The notes under the pieces were generated by a model that made no database searches, had not been told where the DNA came from, and saw only the letters and a list, made by a program, of their open reading frames with translations. A stretch of 24,084 nucleotides of DNA from DATEJJ01 sp039649115 (GTDB lineage: Bacteria > Actinomycetota > Actinomycetes > Mycobacteriales > Micromonosporaceae). The stretch lies in NCBI GenBank assembly GCA_039649115.1, contig JBBWZQ010000229.1:1-24084 (forward strand), given 5' to 3'. The position numbers and the translations under genes were made by a program. Below, in pieces: positions 1 to 6,744 of this stretch; the first letter of the stretch is position 1, and the number at the start of each line of letters is the position of its first letter.

Positions 1-635
1 GGGCCGCCGCCGCCATGGCCCACCTCAACGCCGCCGCCACCACCGCCAAGGCCGGCGGCGACCACCGCACCCTCGACCAACTGCGGACGGACACGCTGCT
101 GGACCTGCTCGACCCCACCACCGACGGTCGGCCCGCACCCCTGGCCGGCACCGTGGAACTCACCGTGCCGCTGACCACCCTGATGGATCTGGCCGAGGAC
201 CCCGGCGACCTGCACGGCTACGGACCCGTCATCGCCGACCTGGCCCGCCAGATGGCCGAACGCTCCCGCCGGGCTCGGTGGACGTTCAGCATCATCGACC
301 CGGTCACCGGCGGCCTCAACCAACACGGCACCACCCGCCGCCGCCCCACCACCGAAGACGCCGCGCACGTCCATGCCCGCGACCGGACCAGCCGGGCCAA
401 GGTCTGCCGGACACCGGCCCGGCACGCCGACCTGGACCACACCCGCGACTGGGCACACGGCGGACCATCCACCGTGGACAATCTCGGGGTGCTGTGCCGC
501 CACCATCACCGGATGAAACACGAGGGCGGCTGGACGCTGCGCCAGATCCAACCCGGAGTGTTCGTCTGGAGCAGACCACTACACCACCATTACGCCGTCC
601 CCCCACCAAACATCCACAATGGACCGTCGGGTTAA
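1..635 (+). CDS. DUF222 / HNH endonuclease domain protein, 5' end outside the window
   Basis: This is the C-terminal part of a DUF222 (13E12-repeat type) protein ending in an HNH nuclease domain. The reading frame is open to the left edge, and the first visible ATG (position 15) lies inside what is normally the middle of this family. The segment with RTLDQLRTDTLLDLL is typical of the DUF222 core, so the true N-terminus (family members are usually 400-500 residues) is missing. The HNH signature is seen as LDHTRDW, then GGPSTVDNLGVLCRHHHRMKH, with the Cys/His-rich metal site. Such genes are multicopy and mobile-like in actinobacteria, and their physiological role is mostly unknown. The gene ends with TAA at 633-635, and about 245 bp separate it from the next gene. 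Assignment to the family is firm; actual nuclease activity is inferred. Confidence 0.85.
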   Translation, partial: AAAAMAHLNAAATTAKAGGDHRTLDQLRTDTLLDLLDPTTDGRPAPLAGTVELTVPLTTLMDLAEDPGDLHGYGPVIADLARQMAERSRRARWTFSIIDPVTGGLNQHGTTRRRPTTEDAAHVHARDRTSRAKVCRTPARHADLDHTRDWAHGGPSTVDNLGVLCRHHHRMKHEGGWTLRQIQPGVFVWSRPLHHHYAVPPPNIHNGPSG

Positions 636-770
636 GGGCTTCGCCGCTGTGGTTCACCCCCGCCTCGGCCCCTTGCTCATGTCCAAGATGCACAAGGCGT
701 TGCCGAACGGATCCGCCAACACCGCACACCGTCCGATATAGTCTGGTCGTCGCCAGCAGTGGCCCGACCG

Positions 771-779
771 AGGAGGTGA
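771..779 (+). promoter_or_regulatory. Orphan perfect Shine-Dalgarno sequence AGGAGGTGA
   Basis: AGGAGGTGA is a full match to the anti-SD end of 16S rRNA. It lies in the 636-881 intergenic region, about 100 nt before the methyltransferase start, with no ATG at usable spacing. An ATT codon at 785 sits 8 nt after AGGAGG, and a GTG at 776 overlaps the SD. Both read the same short frame to a TGA at 845-847 (about 20 codons from the ATT). A TATAGT hexamer at 737-742 could be a -10 element just upstream, though no good -35 is seen. It may initiate a short leader peptide or be a remnant of a degraded gene. Confidence 0.35.
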
Positions 780-881
780 GACCCATTACGCCAGTTCAGG
801 CCGGGTGCTCCCGCCTCACGGACGCGCGGCCCGCGCCGCGCAGGTGACCGGGAGCGCCCACGGGCATCCCGAAAGGCACCC

Positions 882-1658
882 ATGTCACCTCACTCTCGAT
901 CCGCCATCGTCACCAGGCTGCGCGCCGCCGGCTGTGTCTTCGCCGAGGACGAGGCGCGGCTGCTCGTCTCGGCGGCGCGCTCGCCGGCCGAGCTCGACGC
1001 CCTGGTACACCGTCGGGCCGCCGGCCAGCCGCTCGAACACGTCCTGGGCTGGGTGGAGTTCTACGGGCTGCGGCTAGCCCTGGACGAACGGGTCTTCGTG
1101 CCCCGCCATCGCACGGAGTTCCTGGTCCACCAGGCGATTGCCCTGGCACCGCCGGGCGCTGTCGTGGTGGATCTGTGCTGCGGATCGGGCGCGCTGGGCG
1201 CTGCGCTCGTGGCGAACCTGGACGGGGTCGAGCTGCACGCGGCCGACGTCGACCCGGCGGCGGTACGGTGCGCCCGGCGCAACCTCGCCGCCGGCCGGGT
1301 GTACCAGGGCGATCTGTTCAAGCCGCTGCCCCCCGCGCTGCGGGGCCGCGTCGACCTGCTGGTCGCCAACGTGCCCTACGTGCCGACCGGGGAGATCGGG
1401 TTGCTGCCCCCGGAGGCGCGGGAGCACGAGGCGCGGGTGGCGCTGGACGGCGGCGCGGACGGGCTCGACGTGCTGCGCCGGGTGGCGGCGGACGCGCCGC
1501 GGTGGCTGGCGCCGGGCGGCCACCTGCTGGTCGAGACGAGTGAGCGGCAGGCGCCGCGAGCCGTGGCCATCGTCGGCCGCGCGTGGCTGGTGCCCCGGGT
1601 CGCGACTGCCGAGGAGCTGGCCGCCACGGTGGTCATCGGCACGCGGCCGACCGGCTAG
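882..1658 (+). CDS. PrmC/HemK-like SAM-dependent methyltransferase (putative protein N5-glutamine methyltransferase)
   Basis: A 258-residue class I SAM-dependent methyltransferase related to PrmC/HemK, which methylates the glutamine of the release-factor GGQ motif. The N-terminal half has the PrmC-like helical segment with GQPLEHVLGWVEF (about residues 48-60) and VPRHRTEFLV. The SAM-binding motif VVDLCCGSGALG is at about 95-106, with the acidic ribose-binding position in ADVD near 121-124. The substrate-binding motif, NPPY in PrmC, reads NVPY here (163-166). This fits the PrmC-related subfamily of unknown substrate better than PrmC itself, which in actinobacteria usually sits beside prfA. The ATG at 882 is preceded by GAAAGG with a 5-nt spacer. 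Its TAG stop overlaps the stop of the convergent epoxide hydrolase in the shared CTAG at 1655-1658. Family is certain; substrate is not. Confidence 0.9.
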   Translation: MSPHSRSAIVTRLRAAGCVFAEDEARLLVSAARSPAELDALVHRRAAGQPLEHVLGWVEFYGLRLALDERVFVPRHRTEFLVHQAIALAPPGAVVVDLCCGSGALGAALVANLDGVELHAADVDPAAVRCARRNLAAGRVYQGDLFKPLPPALRGRVDLLVANVPYVPTGEIGLLPPEAREHEARVALDGGADGLDVLRRVAADAPRWLAPGGHLLVETSERQAPRAVAIVGRAWLVPRVATAEELAATVVIGTRPTG

Positions 1659-2818
1659 CGGGTCCGGTACGGGCGGAAGGCCTCGCGGATCTCGGCGACG
1701 AACCGTTCGGGCGACTCCAGCGCGAGGAAGTGTCCGCCCCGGTCGAGCCGGACGAACCGGGTCATGTTCGGGTACCCGCGGCGCAGCCACGACTCGGGCG
1801 GTATCGGCAGCCTCGGCTCGTGCGGCGCGAGTACCGACGCCGGTACGGTGACGGCGTCACCCGGGACCAGGCGCGCGGTGGCCGGCGCGTACAGCCGGGC
1901 GGAACTGGCGATCGTCTGGGTCACCCAGTACAGCGTCACGTTGGTCAGCAGGTCCTCGGTGGACAGTCGCGGGCGGGTGGCCGGGTCGCTCCACGTCAGC
2001 CACTTCTCCAGGATCCACGCGGCGAGCCCGGCCGGCGAGTCGTTCAGCGCGTACCCGAGGATCTGCGGCCGGGTCGCCTGGACGTGCGCGTACGCGCCCT
2101 CGGTGCGGCCCCACTGCGCGTCGCCGTCGAGGTACGCCCGCTCGTCGTCGGTCAGCGGCGCGGCGTCGGGGCCCAGCACGGGGTTCATCCAGTTCGCGGT
2201 CTGGATGGCCCGCACGGTGCCGCCGTGGCGCATGCCGAGCCGGTTGACCACGCCGCCGCCGATGTCGTCGCCGTGCGCCACGTAGCCGCGGTAGCCGAGG
2301 TGCTCGACCATCAGCCGGTCGAAGAGTGCGGCGATGGAGAACCGGTCCACCGGCCGGTCGAGCGCGGCGTCGGAGAAGCCGTAGCCGGGCAGGGCGGGCA
2401 CCACGACGCTGAAGCTGTCCTCGGGCCGGCCGCCGTGCGCGGCCGGGTCCGCCAGCGGGCCGAGCACGCCGAGGTACTCGACGAAGGAGCTCGGCCAGCC
2501 GTTGGTCAGCAGCAGGGGCAGCGGGTCCGGCCCGGTGCCGGGCACGTGGATGGCGTGCAGGCCGACGCCGTCCACGCGGGCCCGGTAGTGCGGCACGGCG
2601 GCCAGCCGCCGCTCCTGTGCCCGCCAGTCGTACCCGTCGCGCCAGAAGGCGAGCAGTTCCTCGATGCGCCGCAGGGTCCCGGGCTCCTCGCCCCCGTCGG
2701 GTACCGGGGGCGAGGGCACGCGGCTGCGGGCCAGCCGGGCGGACAGGTCGTCGAGGACCGCGTCGGGTACCTCGATCTGGAACGGCTCCACCGCGCCACA
2801 GTACGCCCGGCCGGCCAC
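1655..2818 (-). CDS. Epoxide hydrolase, alpha/beta-hydrolase with EHN N-terminal domain
   Basis: A 387-residue alpha/beta-hydrolase of the microsomal-type epoxide hydrolase family, predicted to open epoxides to vicinal diols. The N-terminal EHN domain (about 10-115, with FQIEVPDAVLDDLSARLARSR) precedes the hydrolase fold. The nucleophile elbow is HGDDIGG (182-188), with Asp185 as likely nucleophile. The catalytic His is in RGGHFLALESP (His363). The oxyanion-hole motif, usually HGWP, reads NGWP (106-109). Start: GTG at 2818 lies 3 nt after the xylanase stop. A second GTG ten codons in begins at VEPFQIEVPD, closer to the usual family N-terminus, and may be the real start. There is no signal peptide, so the enzyme is cytoplasmic, unlike the secreted xylanase beside it. 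The tight spacing suggests translational coupling with the xylanase rather than a shared pathway. Confidence 0.9.
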   Translation of the reverse strand: MAGRAYCGAVEPFQIEVPDAVLDDLSARLARSRVPSPPVPDGGEEPGTLRRIEELLAFWRDGYDWRAQERRLAAVPHYRARVDGVGLHAIHVPGTGPDPLPLLLTNGWPSSFVEYLGVLGPLADPAAHGGRPEDSFSVVVPALPGYGFSDAALDRPVDRFSIAALFDRLMVEHLGYRGYVAHGDDIGGGVVNRLGMRHGGTVRAIQTANWMNPVLGPDAAPLTDDERAYLDGDAQWGRTEGAYAHVQATRPQILGYALNDSPAGLAAWILEKWLTWSDPATRPRLSTEDLLTNVTLYWVTQTIASSARLYAPATARLVPGDAVTVPASVLAPHEPRLPIPPESWLRRGYPNMTRFVRLDRGGHFLALESPERFVAEIREAFRPYRTR

Positions 2819-2821
2819 CGC

Positions 2822-4294
2822 TCAGGTGCAGGTCCTGCCGTTGACGGTGAAGCTGGCCGGTACCGGGTTGCCGCCGCTGGAGACGCCCTGGAAGCCCAGG
2901 CTCGTGCTGCCGCCGGCGGCGATGGTGCCGTTGTAGCTGGCGTTGGTGACGGTGACGTTGCTCCCGCTCTGCGCGAAGACGCCGTTCCAGCCGTTGCTGA
3001 CGGTCTGGCCGGCGGCGAAGCTCCACTTCAGCGTCCAGCCGCTGAGCGCGGTGCCGCCGGTGTTGCCGATCGTGACCGAGGCGACGAACCCGGTGCTCCA
3101 CTGGCTGGCGACCGAGTAGGCGACGTGGCACGCCCCGGCCGGCGGCGGGGAGGTGGGCGGCGCGCTGGAGGGCGGGGCGCTGGAGGGCGGGGCGCTGGAG
3201 GGCGGGGCGCTGGAGGGCGGTGGCGTGGCGGTGCCGCCGAGCGCGGCGGTGATCGCGTTGTACAGGTGCGGCTTCCTGGCCAGGTTGGCGTCCCAGGGCA
3301 GCGCCGCGCCCTCACCGGAGAAGACCGAGGGCACCCACGAGTACTTGTCGGTGTAGTCCCAGATGGTGATGCCGACGCAGCGGGACACGGCCAGGCAGGC
3401 CTTGACCACGTTGGTGTAGTACTGGTCCTGCGTGGCGTCCTTGGTGGCGTCCTCGGGCAGCTGCATCCGCACGTCCAGCTCGGTGACGGCGACGTCGAGG
3501 CCGAGGTCGGCGAAGCGCTGCAGGTTGGCCTGCATGTTGGTGGGGAAGCCGAACTGCACCGCCAGGTGGCCCTGGAAGCCGATGCCGTCCAGCGGCACGC
3601 CCTGTGCCTTCAGCGAGCTGGCCAGGTTGTACATCGCGTCGGCCTTGGCGCCGGCGCCGTCGATGTTGTAGTCGTTGACGTACAGCTTCACGGTCGGGTC
3701 CGCGGCCCGCGCGGTACGCAGCGCGTCCGCGATGTAACCGCTGCCCATCGCGTTGAAGAACACGTCGGTGCGGAACGTGCCGTCATCGTTGAACGGCTCG
3801 TTGACCACGTCCCACGCGAACACCTTGCCCCGGTAGTGGGTCACCTCGTTGGTGATGTGGTTCTCCATCGCCGCCTGCACCTGGTTGCCGGGCAGGTTGT
3901 TGACCCAGCCGGCGAGCTGGCTGTGCCACACCAGCGTGTGCCCGCGCACCTTCATGTTGTGCTGCTGCGCCAGGCTGACGACCGCGTCGCCCTGGGTGTA
4001 GGAGAACTGGCCCTGGGACGGCTCGATCGTCTGCCACTTCATCGTGTTGCCCGGCGTGGTCTGATCGAACTCCCCACCGGTCAGGGTCGCCACGTAGGGA
4101 GCATCGGACAACTCCGGGTTGTCCGTGGCCGAACCGAAGTACCGGCCCTTGGCCTCCGCGAGCGCGGCCAGGCCGGTCGCGGCGCTGGCGCTGGTGATCG
4201 GCAGCACGACGGCCGTGGTCAGCCCGGCCAGGACGGCCGCGCCACCAGCGAGCAGGGCGGCCAACCGCCGCCGCTGTGGGGTGTTCCGAGGCAT
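2822..4294 (-). CDS. Secreted endo-1,4-beta-xylanase, GH10 catalytic domain with C-terminal CBM2
   Basis: A 490-residue extracellular xylanase that would cut internal beta-1,4 bonds in xylan. Residues 1-39 form a signal peptide (n-region RRR, hydrophobic core, Ala-rich end at ASAA). The GH10 domain spans about 42-352. The acid/base Glu166 is in WDVVNEP and the nucleophile Glu272 in VTELDV; GHTLVWHSQ (118-126) is also typical. A Pro/Ser linker of tandem PPSSA repeats (357-386) joins a CBM2 module (387-490), with a terminal Cys pair (Cys389/Cys489) and conserved Trp residues for binding crystalline cellulose or xylan. The ATG at 4294 has AAGGAG about 8 nt upstream. The gene has its own upstream regulatory region and is probably transcribed apart from the pilus operon. 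The epoxide hydrolase follows 3 nt downstream. Confidence 0.97.
   Translation of the reverse strand: MPRNTPQRRRLAALLAGGAAVLAGLTTAVVLPITSASAATGLAALAEAKGRYFGSATDNPELSDAPYVATLTGGEFDQTTPGNTMKWQTIEPSQGQFSYTQGDAVVSLAQQHNMKVRGHTLVWHSQLAGWVNNLPGNQVQAAMENHITNEVTHYRGKVFAWDVVNEPFNDDGTFRTDVFFNAMGSGYIADALRTARAADPTVKLYVNDYNIDGAGAKADAMYNLASSLKAQGVPLDGIGFQGHLAVQFGFPTNMQANLQRFADLGLDVAVTELDVRMQLPEDATKDATQDQYYTNVVKACLAVSRCVGITIWDYTDKYSWVPSVFSGEGAALPWDANLARKPHLYNAITAALGGTATPPPSSAPPSSAPPSSAPPSSAPPTSPPPAGACHVAYSVASQWSTGFVASVTIGNTGGTALSGWTLKWSFAAGQTVSNGWNGVFAQSGSNVTVTNASYNGTIAAGGSTSLGFQGVSSGGNPVPASFTVNGRTCT
3162..3221 (-). repeat. Four tandem 15-bp repeats encoding the PPSSA linker
   Basis: Four back-to-back copies of a 15-bp unit (plus-strand GCGCTGGAGGGCGGG, the last copy differing in its final base) encode the repeated PPSSA linker between the GH10 and CBM2 domains. 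The near-identity at DNA level implies recent slippage or expansion, so linker length probably varies between strains. Confidence 0.9.
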
Positions 4295-4347
4295 GCTCTG
4301 TGCTCCTTGAGGTGCGACCGCGACACGGCGCGGTCGGTCGGCTCAGG

Positions 4348-4370
4348 TGGCCGCCGGAGACCGGCGGCCA
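4348..4370 (-). promoter_or_regulatory. 10-bp stem-loop in the xylanase leader
   Basis: A perfect 10-bp inverted repeat (TGGCCGCCGG and its complement) encloses a 3-nt AGA loop. It lies 54-76 nt upstream of the xylanase ATG and downstream of the promoter-like element at 4449-4478, so it would be in the 5' untranslated region. No T-tract follows on the minus strand. It could stabilise the mRNA, attenuate transcription, or stop read-through from the pilus operon. Confidence 0.5.
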
Positions 4371-4448
4371 TGACGCGATGCCCGGACGTGCGCGGAGCCG
4401 ACGGACCAGAAAATATCGGTATCCGTCGCTGCCCTCTTCCGCGAGCAG

Positions 4449-4478
4449 ACTCTATGGGGACGCCAGCGCCCCGGTCAA
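4449..4478 (-). promoter_or_regulatory. Candidate promoter of the xylanase gene (TTGACC-N18-TAGAGT)
   Basis: On the minus strand a TTGACC hexamer (4473-4478) and a TAGAGT hexamer (4449-4454) are separated by 18 bp, a good match to the actinobacterial housekeeping sigma-factor pattern (TTGACN, TANNNT). Transcription would begin near 4441-4443 and leave a leader of about 147 nt before the xylanase ATG. A palindromic site lies 20 bp upstream of the -35. Confidence 0.5.
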
Positions 4479-4498
4479 GAATCGGGGTACCCGGCCAT

Positions 4499-4509
4499 CG
4501 AAACTTTCG
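4499..4509. promoter_or_regulatory. CGAAACTTTCG palindrome, candidate xylanase operator
   Basis: CGAAA and TTTCG are perfect inverted arms around a central C. It is the only AT-rich dyad in this region. GAAAnTTTC-type palindromes have been described upstream of xylanase and related hydrolase genes in Streptomyces; I recall this as general knowledge and did not check it. Its place 20 bp upstream of the predicted -35 suits an activator, or a repressor that bends DNA. Confidence 0.45.
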
Positions 4510-4513
4510 GATG

Positions 4514-4534
4514 CGCACCGGAACGATCGGTGCG
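4514..4534 (-). terminator. Stem-loop downstream of the pilus operon
   Basis: A perfect 7-bp inverted repeat (CGCACCG / CGGTGCG) with a 7-nt loop lies 43-63 nt beyond the TAG of the last minor-pilin gene (4577-4579). It has no T-tract, as is common for actinobacterial terminators. It probably separates the pilus operon from the xylanase promoter, but the stem is short. Confidence 0.35.
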
Positions 4535-4576
4535 GTACCCGCGCGGGACATCGTGCAGACCGGCCGGTGAACACCG

Positions 4577-6160
4577 CTAGCTCTCGCCGATGTCCTTCAG
4601 CGGCGGCGACGCGAGGATGTTGGCGGGCGCGTTCCATTTCTGCAGTGTGGACCCGGAACACGCGGCCACCACCAGCTTGCCGATCTGCTGCCCCGCGGAG
4701 AACAGGTCCGGTGGCGTGACGGTGGGATCGGTGGGCTGCAGGCACAACCCGGAGTTGTCCACGATCTGGTAGCTCGTGGCATAGGTGCGGGCATCCGTGT
4801 AGACCGTCCAGGTCATGTTCGCCGGCAGCGCGCCGCCCGGGCAGGGCACCACGACGACGTACTGGGCCGGCAGGGTCGACAGGGGACTGCGCAGGCAGTA
4901 CGTGGTCGGGGACTTGGTGGTGGTGATCCGGCCAGTACCGCTGGAGACACCCGTCGTGGCGTTGGCCACGATCGCCGGCAGCGCCCACTTCTGGTTCCAG
5001 GTCACGTTGTTCATGTTCGGCGCCTGCTTGCAGGGCCACGCGATGAGAAAGGTCGAGTTGACGTCCTGGCCGGTAACGTCCAGGCAGCGCCCGAACTGCT
5101 TGAAGTTCACCAGCTGGATGGAGCCCGACGAATCTTTTGCGATCCCCGCCGCGCCAGCGCCCACCGACGCGTCCGGGGAGAAGGTCTGGACATTGTCGTA
5201 CGCGGCGTGGCACTTGCCCGCGCTGGTGGCGGCGAGGATCACGAAGCTGCCCGCCACGTTCGGGCTCTGCGCGTTGAAGCAGAAGTTGTCCAGCGTGCTG
5301 CCGTCCGCGGTGCCCTCGAAGTTGGCGCTGTCGTTGAAGCTCCACTGCTGCTGCGGCTTGGTGGTGGTGGCGCACGGCTGGAACGCGACCACCTTGCCCG
5401 CCGCCTGCGGGGTACCTGCGTCCAGGCACATGCCCAGTGACGTATCGGTCTGCGTGTTGGCCAGCACCAGGTTGAGGTTCGACAGGTACGCGAACTTCTG
5501 CGCGATGCTCCCCGCGGTGCACGGCCGCAGCGCGACGCTGGTACCGGCGGCCGGCAGCCCGGAGCCCGCGTCCAGGCACAGGTCGGTGCTCGTCGCGGTC
5601 TTGTAGATGTGCACCAGCCCGCCGACGATGTTCTCGTTGCTGGTGGTGAACGTGTAGGTGGCCTGCAGCGTCCGGGTGGCGACGGTGTTCCAGGCACCGG
5701 TCGGGGCGTCGGTGCCCTGCGCGACCAGCGCCGCGAAGGCCGGGGTGCTGTCCGCGCCCCCGCCGGTGTAGCAGGTGATGCGGTGCGCGGTGAGCCAGGT
5801 CGAATCCGTGTGCCCGCGCGGGTCGGCGTCGTAGTAGGCGATCGTCACCTGGTACCGCTCCGTACCGCCGGTCCCCACCGTGCCGCTCAGCGGGCCGCAG
5901 GGCAGGCTCAGCAGGACTCCGTTGGCGGAACCGTCGGCGTGGCGGGGGCCGTCGTTGGCCGCCCGGATGTGGCCGAGGGCGACGTCCAGGCCGGCCTGTG
6001 CCGCGTTGAGGGAGTGCACCCGCCGGGTGTCGACCCGGGTGGACTGGATCTGGTTGACCACCATCGGCACGAGCAGGGCGCTGAGCATCATCCCGACAAG
6101 GGTCAGCAGGAGGGCCATGGGCAGCGAACCCCGGTCTCCCCCGGGGGAGCACAGCCTCAT
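4577..6160 (-). CDS. PilX-like minor pilin fused to ricin-type beta-trefoil lectin repeats
   Basis: A 527-residue modular minor pilin and last gene of the pilus operon. Residues 9-36 form one hydrophobic helix (RGSLPMALLLTLVGMM...), followed by an amphipathic stretch with AAQAGLDVALGHIR (53-66). This resembles the PilX/PilX_N type of minor pilin rather than a GFTLIE prepilin, and no E+5 cleavage site is visible. From about 184 to 512 there are about six ricin-like units: CLDAG (195 and 245), CFNAQ (294), CLDVTGQDV (359), CLRSP (422) and CLQPT (473). Each pairs with a later Cys and usually a QxW-type motif (QQW, NQKW, LQKW). That is enough for two beta-trefoils. The likely role is a glycan-binding tip adhesin. 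The start is the ATG at 6160, which overlaps the upstream stop as ATGA. Confidence 0.85.
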   Translation of the reverse strand: MRLCSPGGDRGSLPMALLLTLVGMMLSALLVPMVVNQIQSTRVDTRRVHSLNAAQAGLDVALGHIRAANDGPRHADGSANGVLLSLPCGPLSGTVGTGGTERYQVTIAYYDADPRGHTDSTWLTAHRITCYTGGGADSTPAFAALVAQGTDAPTGAWNTVATRTLQATYTFTTSNENIVGGLVHIYKTATSTDLCLDAGSGLPAAGTSVALRPCTAGSIAQKFAYLSNLNLVLANTQTDTSLGMCLDAGTPQAAGKVVAFQPCATTTKPQQQWSFNDSANFEGTADGSTLDNFCFNAQSPNVAGSFVILAATSAGKCHAAYDNVQTFSPDASVGAGAAGIAKDSSGSIQLVNFKQFGRCLDVTGQDVNSTFLIAWPCKQAPNMNNVTWNQKWALPAIVANATTGVSSGTGRITTTKSPTTYCLRSPLSTLPAQYVVVVPCPGGALPANMTWTVYTDARTYATSYQIVDNSGLCLQPTDPTVTPPDLFSAGQQIGKLVVAACSGSTLQKWNAPANILASPPLKDIGES

Positions 6161-6744
6161 GACGCTCTCCCCTCGGTACAGACGCTGGCGCTGGAACTGG
6201 TCGTGTTCATCGCGGTGAAGGTGACGTTGATCTCCTTGGCCGCCGCCGTGGAGCCCGCGCCGGAGCTGGCGGTCAGGCTCAGCGCCAGCCGGGGGTAGTT
6301 GAATGTCGCGTCGGCGGCGCTGAACGTGAACGGCCTGCTGTCGCCGACCCCGGCGGCGAAGATCGTCCACGTGCTCGGCGGGGTGCCCCCCTGCGTCCAG
6401 CTCCGGCGCTGCAGCTGCGCGTTCGCGACGTGCAGCCGCAGCTCGGTGCAGATCGGCGTGCCGGTGTACGTGGTGAGGTACTCCACGTACCAGTCGGCGC
6501 CGACCTGCCCCTCGGTGCTCATGTCCGACGCGTACCGGATCTCCCGGTCCAGCCTCAGGAACGCGATGTTGATCTGGGACTGCGCGATCGACACGGCCTC
6601 GTCGCTGTTGACCACCCGGTACACCTGCACGATGCCGGTGGTCATGATGGCCATGAAGACCGCCATGACCGACATCGACACGACGACCTCGATGAGGCTG
6701 AAGCCCGCGTCCCGGGCATGCGGCATGCGGGGGCGCCGGGACAT
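6157..6744 (-). CDS. Prepilin-like minor pilin (PilW/GspJ-like)
   Basis: A 195-residue minor pilin. A 14-residue basic leader ends in Gly14, followed by FSLIEVVVSMSVMAVFMAIM: a type III signal with Phe at +1 and Glu at +5, the site for the operon's prepilin peptidase. The hydrophobic helix continues to about residue 45. A region reading FLRLDREIRYASDM (typical of PilW/GspJ-like pseudopilins) and a compact globular domain with a Cys pair (about 103 and 188) follow. Start: the ATG at 6744 shares one base with the TGA of the preceding gene (TGATG), so the two are probably translationally coupled. The next gene overlaps by 4 nt. Which of PilV/W/E-like it corresponds to cannot be decided from sequence alone. 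Confidence 0.85.
   Translation of the reverse strand: MSRRPRMPHARDAGFSLIEVVVSMSVMAVFMAIMTTGIVQVYRVVNSDEAVSIAQSQINIAFLRLDREIRYASDMSTEGQVGADWYVEYLTTYTGTPICTELRLHVANAQLQRRSWTQGGTPPSTWTIFAAGVGDSRPFTFSAADATFNYPRLALSLTASSGAGSTAAAKEINVTFTAMNTTSSSASVCTEGRAS

Noticed and set aside
1583..4570. 995-codon open frame on the plus strand
   Set aside because: It runs antisense to the epoxide hydrolase and xylanase, both with clear domains. The product is low-complexity Gly/Arg/Val-rich and has no family features; long antisense frames are expected in high-GC DNA.
4452..6152. 566-codon minus-strand frame over the lectin pilin
   Set aside because: Out-of-frame shadow rich in Arg, Pro and Gly; the overlapping 527-residue frame has the membrane helix and ricin repeats.
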